NCBI GenBank assembly: GCA_023846275.1
Contig: CM043872.1
Coordinates: 29,812,670 to 29,876,669 of the forward strand
Origin: Vanilla planifolia
Taxonomy: Eukaryota > Streptophyta > Magnoliopsida > Asparagales > Orchidaceae
Direction of reading: 5' to 3'
DNA length: 64,000 bases
In this document: piece by piece, positions 1 to 22,190 of the stretch
Numbering within the stretch: position 1 is the first letter of the stretch
Layout: each line of letters begins with the position of its first letter
Made by a program: the position numbers and the translations under genes
Notes under the pieces: model-generated
What the model was told of the DNA's origin: nothing
Database searches by the model: none
The model's input: only the letters and a program-made list of their open reading frames with translations

Positions 1-1110
1 ATCACTTATGAAGATGCAATTCACTAAATAAGAACCTATTAAGAGTTTTTAACACTTAGGAATGAATTGTTTACAGTGTCACTTTGTATACATATGACTT
101 GGCTATATGTGTATGTATATCATATATGATTATCCTTATCTTTCATTTTAATAATTTTATCGTTTGGATAGAAGTTTACGAAATAAGGATTAAGAATTAG
201 GAGTAGACATGGCACAAACTAGATAACTTTTCCATTTGCCACCATGAAAGGTATCAAGTTGGAAAGATTTTGTAGCTAGTTTTGTCTCCTTTATATTATT
301 AGAATATGCATGCTCTTCAAAACGCAATCTTTGTTATTTGGGATGGACACAATAAACAGCTTTTGGCTAGGATGGTGTTTGGCATATTATCACGTCATTC
401 CTAAAGTTTATTTGGAGGGAAATTCAACTTTGGCGATTAAGGCTTAGGGATTGATTTAATGATGGAACCATTTTGTGTATAAAACAACTTTGGTTTTTTT
501 TTTTTTTTTATGGTACTAGTGTCTTACACATATAGAAACACCAATAAGGATGTTGTCCTTTGGGATGGGAGATTATTCATCGCAAATAAATTTTATACGA
601 TCTTAGATTGGATCCTAATTTTGCACTTTTTCTTATTCATACATTACATATATTCTATGATCTTCTTTTTGGTCCAAATTTTTTATACTATTTATGATAT
701 CATCAGTGCACAAGCGTTTGGTCGAATACCAATATTTATTGAAGTTAGGACTCTTGATGAAGACTTGACCTATAGTTCAAGTAGCACTTTTGAAGAGTGG
801 AACCCTAGTAAGAGTGGCTCTTGGCTAGCCAATTTGTTTATTGTGTCGAACAAACAGTGATAATTGCTCAATGTTGATAATTGTTAGTTGCTTTATGTTG
901 AGTGTTTCCAATCAAATATCAATTTCATTCCACTTCTTTTCCCATTTAGGGTTTTGGATTTACATCAAGCGAAAATATTTATACATTAAGCAGCCTTGAG
1001 TTTTGTTTTTTCAGGATACATTTTTAAAAGAAAATGTTTACATTAAGATTTCTAGTTTTCAATATTTACTGGATTAAAATTCTATTTTTCACTTGTTGAT
1101 TCCTTTTCAG
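1..1110. other. Upstream of SNAPC3 exons, no gene recognised
   Basis: This AT-rich stretch should hold the intron, and possibly the N-terminal exons, of the SNAPC3-like gene to the right. I could not find those exons. A 116-codon open frame at 510-860 has a hydrophobic start and a polar end but resembles no family I know. A run of T at about 494-509 precedes it. Confidence 0.4.
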
Positions 1111-1999
1111 GTTCAGGAGTTTTTAGTCTTGGGAAGTCAAAATCTGACCGAGTTGAGAGATAATATATATTGCTTAACTGATACACTGATGCAGACTGCA
1201 AAAACAGATGATTCTTCTGGTTATTTCCTCATCGAAGTCTGGCTTGACATCTCTATTTTTCCTGAACCTTCTGTTTATTACTCATCTAGAAGTTATCTGA
1301 GCCCTAGTTATTTTTTTGCAGGATACTTTTTACAATGATTTGAGATGCCCTTCTTCCACAGATTACAGCAAGCCTATATTTGATTGGCTTCAGAAAAATC
1401 CTAATGAGGCTGAACAAAAGTGGGAGTTCATCATGTCAGGTGAACTAAAGAAGAAGCAGAAAGAACTATTGGGGAATCTAGATATCTCTTGCTTACCTAA
1501 CTTCAGAGCTGTGGACATGCATAAAATTCACTTTTGTGACTTGCGATTCCAGCTTGGGGCTGGTTATCTTTATTGCCACCAGGTATGTTCTTCATTAGAA
1601 TTTAAATACAGAATGAATAAACTTAACAATTGGAAGCTAAAGGAAGAACTATTTTATTTGATCCATGTGGAACTTCAACATAAAACTAAGCTTATTGATT
1701 CCATTACAAACATGTAGGGTAATTGCAAGCACATCATGGTGATAAGGGACATGAGATTGATACACCCAGAAGATCCACAGAACAGGGCAGAATACCCTCT
1801 TCTCACTTTCCAAGTTCGATACCGTCAACGGAAATGCTCGGTGTGTCAGATCTACCAAGCAACTAAGATGACAGTTGATGATAAGTGGGCACAAGAAAAT
1901 CCTTGTTATTTCTGCATCAAATGCTATTTTCTACTACATTACAAGGAAGATAACACCTTGCTGTATCCCCATACTGTGTTTGATTACTATCATGAATAA
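1111..1999 (+). CDS. snRNA-activating protein complex subunit 3 (SNAPC3/SRD2-like), C-terminal exons
   Basis: Exons at 1111-1236, 1322-1582 and 1718-1999 are all in phase with GT-AG borders and encode 222 residues ending in a TAA stop. SNAPC3 (SRD2 in Arabidopsis) belongs to the nuclear complex that binds the upstream element of snRNA promoters and supports Pol II/Pol III snRNA transcription. Diagnostic stretches are [15 protein letters not shown] and YCLTDTLMQ in the first exon, FCDLRF and YLYCHQ at the end of the second, and in the last exon [12 protein letters not shown], a CSVC pair and [21 protein letters not shown], which carries the cysteines of the family's C-terminal zinc-binding region. 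The N-terminal half is missing: the upstream exons lie left of the window, beyond a long intron, or are lost. The first visible exon starts right after a TTTTCAG acceptor. The gene is convergent with the BLT-like gene, 433 bp apart. Confidence 0.9.
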
Positions 2000-2432
2000 T
2001 AGTAGCCAGCAAAGTTAACCTCTTCTTTACATTTTTTTTGATGTTCTTCCAGGTGCTATTATTCAAATGTCAGCTTTTTGAAGATGGTATATTTTTTTAT
2101 GGTGAAACAATTTGATCTTTAACAATATGTTCATATGACTACTAGTGTGTGATATTACAAAAAAATTGTTTAAAAAGAATATATTTCATGTGAAGAGAAA
2201 GAGGAATGTTAATTATTTAGTGGATTTTTATTGTTTTTGTGTAAGTTATTAGTGGGTTTTAACTGAAAAAGGTGTGCTTGAGTTGAGAATAATTTCTTTT
2301 GATGAGAGAAGCTTGAAGCTTTCATTACCATAAACTTATGTGTTGACACATAATTAGAGATGCATTAGCTGCACTACCTTAAGAAAGCGAGAAGGCAGAA
2401 ACAACGGAGCAGGAGAAGAAAGGTATTATTAA
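2000..2432. other. Intergenic spacer between convergent genes
   Basis: AT-rich spacer between the stop codons of the SNAPC3-like gene (+) and the BLT-like gene (-). It presumably holds both 3' untranslated regions. No other feature seen. Confidence 0.6.
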
Positions 2433-3389
2433 TCAGGATATGGCTATGCTCTGCGTATCGGTCACCACGCTCAAATCCGCCGCGTTTCTCTGCTTCATCA
2501 AAACCTTGAGCTGAGCTTTCTGGCATTCCAAATTTCCGCCGGCGCGCTCTCTATCTCGTGCCGATCCTGGCGAGCGAGCTTTGGATGCTCGGGAGAACTC
2601 AACGAATCCTTTTATTCCTCTCTTTATGTGCGGGTTTTCCGCCTCCCTCGCCTGCTTGTCCCTCCCAACACGAACTCTTGCCGTCCCCGCGCAGGCGACG
2701 GTGGGGATGTAATCGATATCGACGTTCTTTGGGATGACGTTTTCTGCGATCTCGCGCAATCTCTCCTCGAGGACGATTGCAGCCTCGGCAAGCTTCATCT
2801 GCACGCGCTCTTCTCTCCACGCCTCGGCCAGCTTCAGCATCCTCCGATCCTCCTCCGCCTCCATGAAGGCGCGGCTGGCAGCCTCCCGGCAGCGATCGGC
2901 CTCGGCTTCCGCCTCGTCCCTCGCGCGGCTCTCCTCGGCGAGTTCTTGGGCGATGGCCTTGGCGAGCGATTCCGCGTCCTGTCGCATGCGCCGCTCAATC
3001 TCTAGCTGAGCGCGGAGCTCTCCGATCTCGGACCGCAGCAGTTCGATCTCTGCGCGCGCGAGCGCGAGGTCGTCCATGGCTGGTTCTGATGGTGGAGCGG
3101 AAGGGGGTGAAGTAGGCCTTTCATAGGCTTGGAGTTGGTGGGGTGAATCATGATGGGAATTGTAGTGGGGGTTCTGATAAAGTTTCCAGGGAGGAGAAGC
3201 AGCGGCAGCCATGGCTGCTGATGACGAGTGCGTCCGATCTGGTAAGTAATTTGGTGTCCACGCCTTTAGTTTAATTATTTCTGCTGCTTGAGCTTTTCTT
3301 CTAAGGATTGAGCTGGGAGATCTCTTTTGAGGGAGAGGAAGGTGGAAAGTTTCAAAGGAGAATGGTGGCCCCACCCGACCTCTCGCCAT
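2433..3389 (-). CDS. BRANCHLESS TRICHOME-like coiled-coil protein
   Basis: Single uninterrupted frame of 318 codons plus stop. The frame stays open to 3410, but the first ATG is at 3389; later in-frame ATGs at 3212 and 3077 are alternative starts. A low-complexity N-terminal region (Ser/Pro/His-rich, about residues 1-104) is followed by a charged Ala/Glu/Arg-rich coiled coil (about 110-215) containing LKLAEAWREERVQMKLAEA. Next come the C-terminal signatures ENPHIKRGIKGFVEF (from about residue 251) and LECQKAQLKVLMKQRN (from about 287), typical of the BLT family. In Arabidopsis BLT acts in trichome branching and cell shape; the exact role of this paralogue is unknown. The coding strand is strongly GC-rich against AT-rich flanks, so other frames also stay open here and should be ignored. 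Confidence 0.8.
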   Translation of the reverse strand: MARGRVGPPFSFETFHLPLPQKRSPSSILRRKAQAAEIIKLKAWTPNYLPDRTHSSSAAMAAAASPPWKLYQNPHYNSHHDSPHQLQAYERPTSPPSAPPSEPAMDDLALARAEIELLRSEIGELRAQLEIERRMRQDAESLAKAIAQELAEESRARDEAEAEADRCREAASRAFMEAEEDRRMLKLAEAWREERVQMKLAEAAIVLEERLREIAENVIPKNVDIDYIPTVACAGTARVRVGRDKQAREAENPHIKRGIKGFVEFSRASKARSPGSARDRERAGGNLECQKAQLKVLMKQRNAADLSVVTDTQSIAIS

Positions 3390-6300
3390 TGCACCATCAC
3401 ATGACTCCACTCGCCTCTCATTATGCTGTAAAATATTAAAATCCCATTCAACTGCTTGTTTTTCTTTTTACTTATAATGAATAAAATAATAATTCAGCTT
3501 TTGTAGTGCTACAGTAAATATATGAACTAACCCTGCCTTGTAGAGCAAAAAGAAGGATGAAATTCGATTAAAATTGAAGTTATTGATTGAGAATCCATCC
3601 AAAATGGAGGGTGATTGAGCTTAAATAGATTTTTCTGATAAAAAATTGTGAGCAGAATTGATTACAATCCAAGATAGAACGCAAAAAATGATGGAAAAAA
3701 AAAGATAGTGACACCATATTTTATTATGAAAAACTTGGAGAAAATTCATGTAGGAGACAAGCTTAGAATATTGAACACCATTCATTTTGCGAAGATGCTA
3801 TAATTGCCACTAAGCAAGACCTTGCGAAGGAAATTCAATCAACCAAGATTTTATATTTTCTATTCTTTGCTTCCCCTCTTATCTAACAATTAACAAGCAC
3901 ATCATGTAAGTTAAAATTTGTGGTCTATTGAGGAATTTGAGAAGCCTTGATCAAGAGCTTCTCCTTCAATAACAAGAAGATAAAAAATTGAAGAGAGAGA
4001 AAATCAAATCATAATATCTAAAGATAGAAAAAATGCATAAAATAATAACAAAAAATATATGAGATTAGAGCTTTGAAGACTCATTTTTCTTAATGGGAAA
4101 CTCAATAGAGATTTTAGTGACAATGATGATGGGGGAAAAAGCATCATATGTTGATATGGTTGATTTTAATCATATTTTTATGGGTTTTATATTGAGGTAA
4201 ATCAAACTATCCCAAGTTATATTGATATGGAATTAATGACTGCTCCTATTCACTTCAATGTCTTAAACATCTGGAGACAAGGTGTGGAACAATTGAAGCA
4301 TACATTCTCTTAAGCCTAGACATCCAAATATTACATGTGCTTGTCCAACCCTTGTTTAGAAGTATGGCAAACGTGAGCTTTGATAAAATAAAAAGAATGG
4401 GATAGAAAAAAGAAAAATATAATATGTTGACCACACTCAATTTGATAGATCTCTCTTAAATTATATGAAAAAATTATTTTTGATTTAAAGAAAGAGAAGG
4501 AAGAGTTAAGAATAAATAATGTGGTTTTGAAGTATAAGCTTAAAGAATTAAAGTGAAGGTAGAAGTAACACAACAAGGACTTGATGAGGTTGAGAAGAAA
4601 CTTGCAAGCTCATGGAACTCTTAAGATAGTTACTCATAAGAAAAAAATGTTGACCTTTTTAAATGAAGAAAAATTTCATTCTTCAGTTAGTCATATTGAT
4701 TCATTCAGATCCTTCAAGGATCAATGCTTCCAAAATATATCAGCAATAACAAAGAATGTAATTGACTTAGCAATTGAGAGATTAAGATAGTGAATGTTTT
4801 TAGATGCAATGGTTTTTGAAGTTATAGATGAGTTTTTGAATGTTTTTATTAAGAAAGTAACAATTTCCATTGGATGGTTGAAGGTCAACACCCATCTAAT
4901 CACATTCGTACCAAGAAGATATTGACAGAGCTTTCCTTATCAATGAGCACCCTTGTCACCTCAAAAGTTTTCTTATGATTATTGATATGATAATGACTTT
5001 ATTGTAAGGGCTATCCTTTGGTGGTAGGTTATCAGACCAAAAGTAATAGGAATAGTTGGCTAGGACTCATCTTTTCCCATAAAAGCTTGTCAAACATTTT
5101 TAAAGGGAACACAACACACATTCTTCTATTATGATAAGGATGGTGTGGATGGGAGATACGTTGTGTACCAACCTTGGCCGATAATTTTGCTATATCATAC
5201 TAGTAAATGGTGGAACATATTGGCCCAATTGAGGTGAAGGATTTGGTCTCCATTGTAACTTCTTTCCTTCTAGCACAATTAGTCCCATTTTAATATCTTA
5301 CTTGGAAGGCATTTGGTCAGTTTTCTTAATGTTTGACACTCGTGTGTCCAATGCGTAATAAGACTAAAAAGTTATACCATGCAAGCAAATTAGAATCATT
5401 GTTTTCTTGCTCACAATTTTCCTTACCTGATTGACATTTCTTTTAGCTGTGGTGTTATAATACTTTAAAACTTGTGGACTCTAATTTTTCTCTACTTAAC
5501 ACGAATTTTGCTTGCCTTAAATGATAATCTTGATACTAGGCCTTTCTCATATTTGCATGACACGTGCTGTCAAGATGACACATCGTTTAATTTTAATTAA
5601 TAATTGAGCTCTTTTTTTGTATTTTTTAATTGTAGAAAGATTTGATTTGATAAAATTATGATTCCTATATCATTTAAATTATTAAACTAATGATGATTTA
5701 CTCACCCATTAAATTGTATATATTTGAACTGTCGACATTTGTATTGGTGGACAATATTGACATTATGGTAGTATTTAATAATTTGATAGAAAAATCCCAT
5801 AAGAGTTTAGGTCTAAATGGTATCTTTTTCCTTATGGTTCTTTTTTTTTAATAAGACCTGGCTATCTTACAATTTTTATGTAGAAATCTATTCATCAAAT
5901 TAGAATAGTATGCTTACATATATTTTGCAATGTATCAAGAGAAAACAGCAACACAAAACAAATCAAAGCAACTTAAAAAATTCAATATTCTAAACTGAAC
6001 TTACCCAAATCACATTGTAGCTTTTTATGTGATCTTTATTTGCTCGGACCAGCCTACCAAATTCTGCTTCTCTATGAAAATAAGTATACAAAAGTACTCA
6101 TTGTTATCAAATCAGAATGTAGATGCTCCTCAGTTCTAGTTTCTAAAATAGTATGTATAAGATTTTACTCAGAATTTCTCTAATTCAGCCGATGATGTTG
6201 ATATTGTTTTCGGGTGAATTATTTTTCTAATCAATCAGTTGTTCTTGTCTAATTTCTTTTTTCCTGAAGCCAAATGTCAAAAAAATATTATGCGGTCTAC

Positions 6301-9300
6301 CCTTTGCCTTGTTTGAGCTCTAAATGTTCTTACTTGACAGCATTTTGCTCTCCCAAAACTGAGTGAAATTGATATTGTTTCTGCTGTATAACCCTCCTCC
6401 AAATGTACAATTTGAAGACTGGAAATAGGATTACTCTTTCATGGTCCCACAAAACAAAACCAAGAAAGGAAGTTTTGGTTTCCTTATATTTGCCATTACG
6501 TTTTAAATCTTGACATTTGTTTATGATTCCTTATTCCTTCACCTCCAATTTCGTCAGACATGTTACGATCGTCTCAAATATGTTAGATCTACCTGTGACC
6601 CATTTTCTCAGTATCTTTTTTTATCAGATGCGAGTGTTCAACAAATGGCATATAAACAACTCTGGAAATACCTCAGGTGATCATCCCTTCAAGCTCCTAA
6701 TTCTGTTTAATGAATGTTGCTCTTGTGGACGAGGTTTATGTTCTTCTGAATTGAATTATCATGATGCAAGAAATCTTCTTTCCAATGTTATTATATGATT
6801 GTTAGGCAACTTGAAGGCTGTTTTATTTGGTATGGATCAGTATTCATATGGTTTTGAAAGTTAACATTGAATGATAATTATTTTATATTGTGATGACAAA
6901 TGATAAACTTTGCCAAACCATTCTTTAATCTAATGTCTTGCCATGTGTGAATCACAGGTTTTGTATAACATACTAATTGCATTTTTGATTTAGCATGACT
7001 TGCTAATTTATCTATTGTTCCCAATCTAATACCTTCTTCTGTGCTATGTTATATGTTATACCATTTGTCATATCATAACATAAGAGTCATGCATCAAATT
7101 TTATATTAAAAAGACGAGATAAGCTTTGTAGTCTTCGCCATGCTGCAGTTAGGCAGCTTAAGTCTCTCCTCTCTCCGTTTTCTAAGTCAGCCAATCTTGG
7201 ATATTTCTATTGGTTATAACTCTTCGTCTCTTTATTTGTACTTATCTGAAGATAGAGGAAAGGATAGAGTATTATATAGTTAGTAATCTTTAAACGGCCC
7301 AAGTCTTTCATAGATGGGCTTCATGAAGATTACTTTGCTTATTTATTTTTCTTGTTGGTATAGTTTGCTACATGGGTAGATCTATCATTTTGTCAAGAAT
7401 GCATATGTTGTATAGTTATTTTACTTGTTGGTTTAATTTGTTATATCAATTGTCATATGCTATGATGTTATAAATGTTAAATTGTATCATTGTTAATATC
7501 ATGAGAGTTAGAATTGACTATCAAAGTGGTGTTATATTTACATCTGAATTTAATCTACATATTGCATAATTAAGGATAAGAATTATAATTTTGTGACTTT
7601 GGACATCTGATATAAATAGATGCATTTATTGGTGTGTGTAGACATATGTTTATTATAGTATTTGTGAACTATTTTAGTAAGATTATGCTTTCATTTATGA
7701 CTGGGTTCTTGTCACATGTCTTGTTAGCTTGGCATAAATTTGTTTACATAATTACATTGTTATGTTGGTATAAATTTTCTATAAAATTTGTAATGTAATT
7801 ATAATTTTTGTTGTAAATAATAGACACTAAATAAATATGTATTATGTAAAAAGTATTGTGATAAATGGAAATAAAATGTAAAAGAAACCCACTCTAATTT
7901 CATGTTGGTTAAGGTATGTTATGCATTTTTGATTGTTTGTATAAAATATTTTGCAAAATACATTGATTTAAAATTCAATATAATTAAATGATTTGTCTTA
8001 GTTTAATTCTAGATGTTTACCATTTTTTATCACTAATCAATCAACATTATTGGCATTATGGTTATTAAGTTAGCTTGAAAGCTAATGATTGTTGAAAATT
8101 GGTTCTATTTTTGGTTGAGAGGTCAAATTAAATATAATGAGTTAATTATAGGCTAAACTCACTAAAATATTATAATTGATTATGAGACAAGCTTACAACA
8201 CATTGAATTAATTTAAAATTTGATTAAGATAATTGAATATCTATAAATATATTTATAACTGTATCAATTTGAGTATATCAAGATATATAAATATATGAAT
8301 TTATGTTATCATAATTATGTATGGTGACATATTTAATAAATTGAATATATAAATTTATTTATAACCAAATATTTGAGAAAAATAATTAATTGAAACTCAA
8401 ACCAATTTTAACTCGAATTGAAATCAAAATAACAAACAATAAGTTAAAGATATCTCAAATAGAAATTAGGTAAACTCCTTATTGTCTAAAAGTTGGATTA
8501 GATTCCAATCATAAGTCAAAGTTGGATTGACTCGAGATTGCGTCATTAATGACTCTTCTTTTAATTGAAAAAAATAGATCACATGCTATCTTCAAAACAG
8601 CATCTAGGAATTTTTATTGTTGTAATTTTATTTAATATCCACTTTAATGTTATCGTTTTAGTATAAGAAGTAAATGATTTAAGTATAACCATGATCTTTT
8701 CGACAAAGATATAATTGTTAGATGCATTTATGATAATTAAGTGGGTTAAGATATTCTTATGATTTAATATTTTGACATATGTATCCACAAATTATTAAAG
8801 GAAATTTACATTATATACGATTACGAAGTTTTTAAATTAGTTGAATTCAAGGCTTTATTTGATTTTAGTTATTCAAAATTTGTTTTTTTCTTTAATCTTA
8901 AAGCATCATAATTTTTACAAATTATTTTTAATTTGTATGATTATATTTGTTTCAAAAATATTTATTTATTGATAGGGTCCCTGTGTTGAGACGGCCTGTA
9001 TTTTTCTTAAAAATTTGTGATTAATTCATCGCATATAATTATTTATCTTTTTTTAAATAGGCTTTATTTTTATGTATTTCAAAATATATGGTCTATCTAC
9101 TTCAATAATTATTAGGGGGTCATGTTTCGTTGGTCGTATTTTGAAAATTTTTTTAATAAAAAATAAAAAATATATATATTAGAGGACATGGTTCGTATTA
9201 AAATATTATATTTTTAATCAAACTTAATTTAATAAATTTATAATATTGATTACTTTATGAAGAATAATGGATAGCATGGCAATCGTCAACAACAAGGTTT

Positions 9301-9394
9301 AACCTATAATTGAAGAGGTTCTCCCTGCTGCATCACATGGGACGTGGTGATACGGCCTTGGAAGTGAATCTCCTTCCCATCGCGTTCCATCGCC
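3390..9394. other. 6 kb AT-rich intergenic region
   Basis: No gene or intact transposon recognised. Open frames here (for example 4581-4790 and 6517-6798) are short and unlike known families. From about 7.7 to 9.25 kb the sequence is extremely AT-rich, with many TATA/ATAT runs. The last few hundred bases should include the promoter and 5' leader of the WDR5-like gene, but I see no decisive element. Confidence 0.5.
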
Positions 9395-17993
<8,599 letters not shown>

Positions 17994-19409
17994 ATTTTTA
18001 CATGTTGATTTAATGTCGCGAGCTTTGGGTTTCAGTACCTTCTTACCTCACAGAAAATTCAGATTGCCATCAGCTAAACTACAGAAGCCATGTTTGTTCT
18101 CCTTGCTTTTTTCAATGGCAACTATAGTCACATGTAGTTTTCGTGAGTTATTGTCAAACCACTCTTTCTTTAGAAGTTTGTGGATTCATAAAATTTTGAC
18201 AATTTTCTGTGCAGTTGCAGATTTTCTACAATCAAACCATGCAACTCACCATATAAGCTAATGGCTTTGATAGATGAACAGCTTCATGATCAACTTTGTC
18301 ATTGCTCCTTTTTAATTGTTAATAGAACACTTACGAGTGAATAATACTTCATAGGACTCCTATATTTGTGCTAATAATAGATCTTGTTTGCTTATCTATT
18401 ATTAAAAATTTGTACAGTGGCTCAATTATCTATTATTAAAAAAACATAAAAATTGTTATTTGAGCTCAATGGTTCATACATTATGCATGGTTGGAGGCTT
18501 CAGAATACTGGTCTACAGTTTGCCAATATTGTAACATTGTTCAATTGTAATAATTACAGGTGGTTCATGGTGGCAGAAGCTTAGAAGTTTCCTTATCCCC
18601 GGCCCAGTCTTATCTGTCTGTTAGAACTTAGTCTACATTGCTGAGCTCTTCTAGTAAATGTCATGTTATGATGTGCAGGTGTTTGAAGAGCTTTCTATTG
18701 TCACTTCGCATTTGTTGTTTTCTTCTTGGAGGAGAGGTAATGGATTTTGCTTGAATTTGAATATAGATTTCAGGTAAAAATATCAGTCGATAGGATCAAT
18801 ATGAAGCAATTGTTCTCCTTGCATTTGTTCTTATTGAAATGTTTTTGTTGACATTACTCTAAGTATCAGCCATTCATCTTTTCATTTTTTTAAACGTTGG
18901 CCTCGAATTCATAGAGTGGAGAAGATGACCAACCATTGCTGAAATATTCATTTCATTTGTAATGGAATTAATCCATTGACCTGCTGTTTTATATTCTACA
19001 TTTCCCTTTTATTTTTCTGCAGCAATTGAGCATCACAGGATTATAAAATGTTGCCGGCTGATTACATTAATATCCATTCGATTACAGAGTAAATTAAGCG
19101 GAAGAGAAAAGAGTCCATCAAAGGGAAAGCGACCGGGAAAGAAGTTGAGTTACACGTTTGAAAGCCAGACAGCGACAAGTTACCAATAAGATAAGCGACC
19201 CATCGATGATTGCTCTCCTATGGACAACAAAGCAGCGGTAATAACACTGAAATCTATATTTTTTTTTGGTTAATTTATTTCTTTAAATATATGTTGATTT
19301 TATAAATTATATTTTTCCAAAATCTTCTTCTTAAAACATCTTTTGAAAGGCCTTTTAAATCTCAACAGGGCATGATAAAGTCTGGCCTTCCATTGTTGCT
19401 GCTCAAGTA
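17994..19409. other. WDR5-like 3' region and spacer
   Basis: AT-rich region after the WDR5-like stop, presumably holding its 3' UTR, then the promoter of the microprotein gene. A slightly GC-richer, purine-rich patch lies at about 19080-19220. No further gene seen. Confidence 0.5.
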
Positions 19410-19675
19410 ATGGCGTGGCTTCACTCCCTCTTCTCTCGGCTCAGGAGACTCTGGCTTCGCATGCATTCGGCAAACAAGAAGAGTTGAGTTCTCCCTTCGT
19501 CCCACTCTTCTTCCTCTTGTCGCCCATCTGTGTGCTTAGTTTGTGCCTTTGTTGGGGTTTTTGGGCAGGTGTGAGGGGGATTTACATACTCTACGATGAT
19601 GTGAAGTCTTGCCCATGTGAAGACGTTCATGTGCTGTGGTCGATCCTCGTCGACTCGCATTCGAACCCGTCGTAG
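19410..19675 (+). CDS. Conserved plant microprotein of unknown function (59 aa)
   Basis: Two exons: 19410-19482 (24 codons plus 1 base) and 19569-19675, split by an 86-bp GT-AG intron (donor GTTGAG, acceptor TTGGGCAG). The 59-residue product begins MAWLHSLFSRLRRLWLRMHS, an Arg/Trp/Leu-rich, probably amphipathic helix. It ends with a highly characteristic tail containing RGIYILYDDVKSCPCED and VHVLWSILVDSH. From memory, this two-part organisation matches a small conserved plant protein family of unknown function; some members carry a doubtful 'basic leucine zipper' label. No zipper or basic DNA-binding region is visible. The exon junction reads K-K-S-V-R-G. The gene is flanked by AT-rich DNA and transcribed in the same direction as the WDR5-like and SPB1 genes. 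Confidence 0.75.
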
Positions 19676-22190
19676 ATGAATCCAGCTCCAATCTAACGTG
19701 CGCATACGTATATGGTACACGCATCGACATACATGTACATGCATGCATGAAGACCATGGTAGGCATCCTTCCTATTTCTAGCGAGAAGAGCTCCGTTACT
19801 ATGCTTTGTGGCATCGATTCTGTTCGAAATCACGTTCTCTTAATCCGTCGTAGAGAAGCGATTTTGAAAAAAAAAAAAAAAAATTACATCTATGTAAACT
19901 TATTTTAAAAGAAATCTACACCTACAACCTATTAGTAAACCTAAGTCTATTGGGTCACGTTGGTTTGGTTCATTTTTGGTTAACATCAACCCCTTTGGTT
20001 GATTAAACCATTGGATGACGACGTGTAAGAAATATATGGGTTTTATTAATGAAAAATATTTTTATAAGTAATTATTATTTTATTAATGTTATTTTTCAAT
20101 AATTCGGACCGACAAAGCTGTACGACTTGAGCGTGGAAATTTCCGCATCGGTTTAATAAAGTAAGAGCTGCTTGCCGACGGTTTCTGCTCTCCGAAGCCA
20201 ATATATTATTTTTATGGTTATTTCAAATAGAAAAATAATAATTTGAAATAGTGGTTATGATGTAGCTTTATTGGAAAATTCGTATTAGAAAAAATTGATT
20301 GGTATTTTTATATTTCTTAAGGGAAATATTTGTGAGCAAGAGACCAAGACTAGTAATTGTAATCTGAATTATTTTGTTTTATTTGATTGACATTTATTAT
20401 TATTATTATTATTTTGTAGAAGTAAAAGTGAGAAAATTGTTGATTTATAAGATAATGAGAAGTAATAATACATGAAAAATAATTTTGATCATAATATTCT
20501 ATTAAAAATAGACAAAAAAAATCTATGGAAGGGGAGATATGGACGGCCTAGATGGGATAAAATCCCAACTTTTGCTTTTATTGTCTTTATTTCATATTGT
20601 GTATAAACCTATTATGCATTTTGACAAAGAAGTTTTATTCATTAATTTAGAGAAGTTTGTGGCTATATTTTATTCATGGAAATGGGTTTTATTTGTTTAG
20701 AACATTCATCTAAAGACTTCTTCTACGATGTCAAGGATGATGCAACATTCTATTAACATATTATTATTATATATACGGTGATGTTAAGTGAAATAAAGAC
20801 GTTAATTGTCTCCATGATCCCTCGTGTGTACTTTCAATATCATCTTAAAGTACTACTCTTGCTTTAAAGAAATTTGTTCACCACGTGCTAAGACAATTAT
20901 TTCACAAAATTTACTAAATATGTTTTACATTTTGAATTTTTCTTTTCTTTGAATAATTTCAATGTTTATAACAAGCTTTGACAATTTTTTTTCTCAATTT
21001 TATGAATGTATTTCAACACATTTGTCGTGTCTTCAAACTCTATCTAATACAGGACAAAAATACATTACATCAAAAGAACAACATTAACTCGACATAATAA
21101 AGCTAAAGATGTTGAAGATTCAATTTTATAATAAACCAAAGATTAAATTACGAACAAGGGCCATATGCCCCACATAATGTTATTTAGCTTTTCAAGTAGT
21201 TTAGGCTTTTGTAATGAGTCGTGTATGAATCTAACAGAAAGACCTTATTTGTTTCTTTTATATTTTTTTGGGTTTTTGTGTTTTATTTTATTTTTATTAT
21301 ATTAAAAGTATTTTGCTATTTGATTTGTTACCTATCATATAACATTGTTATGTATGTAACCACAAGAGAAATGTATGGTTTAGCTTTCTCTCACCTTAAG
21401 TAATAATCTACGATTATCACTTGAGCATATTGAGATTCGAAATTATTCTTATTCTTTTATCTTCTTTCTCTCTATTAATCATTATTAGGAATCTTAGGAC
21501 TATCTTCTCCTACTAAGTTGTTGTAAACCACTCAAGCCAACATTGCCTTCTTACAAAAAACTAATCTTAAACTTTGATCAATTACTTTAAATGATTACAA
21601 AACTTTAGAGATATTTAAGATACTTGTTAATCTATGATTTATGTTCTTTAATTATATAGAATCTCTCTGATTCATCTAAAAATTTTATCTTTATAATATC
21701 ATTTTGTTACATTGAGCAAAACAAATTTTGTTTGTTTTTATTTTGTTGTCTTGTTGGCCTTTTTTTTTCATCACACATAACAATTATCAATGTAATTATT
21801 ATTTGTTTCTTTCTCACTTGGGATCATCACTCATATTTCTCTTTTAGTCTTAACTAATTTACTTAAAATTACATCATTTGTGTATTTTATTTACGTCTTA
21901 TAAAGAGAAAAACTTTGATAGCATTTATAATAACTAAATTGGAGAATCCATATCACGAAGAATTTGATTTTATTAATATATTTGATAAGTAAGCATGATA
22001 AGCATATGACTCTACAATAATAACAATAGCATGTTTCAAATAAATTAAAAAGACTACATTGTTAAAAAAATAATAAAAAATATTTATTTTTTAAAATATT
22101 TTAATAAGACTCTTATTTGTACAATTGAAATTTTTTTGACACGCATATACTTTGCCTAAAAATAATTAACAAGAATAATTTATGAGATTT
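19676..22190. other. AT-rich intergenic region
   Basis: No gene recognised. Contains a 17-A run (19867-19883), a (TTA)n microsatellite at about 20393-20414 and long AT-rich tracts. A 60-codon frame at 21221-21403 is only low-complexity Phe/Tyr-rich translation. Confidence 0.5.

Noticed and set aside
510-860. 116-codon frame upstream of SNAPC3 exons
   Set aside because: No family resemblance, no fit to SNAPC3, low-complexity Phe/Ile/Tyr-rich translation.
2628-3009. Two long plus-strand frames opposite the BLT-like gene
   Set aside because: Shadows of a GC-rich coding strand; the minus frame carries the recognisable family motifs.
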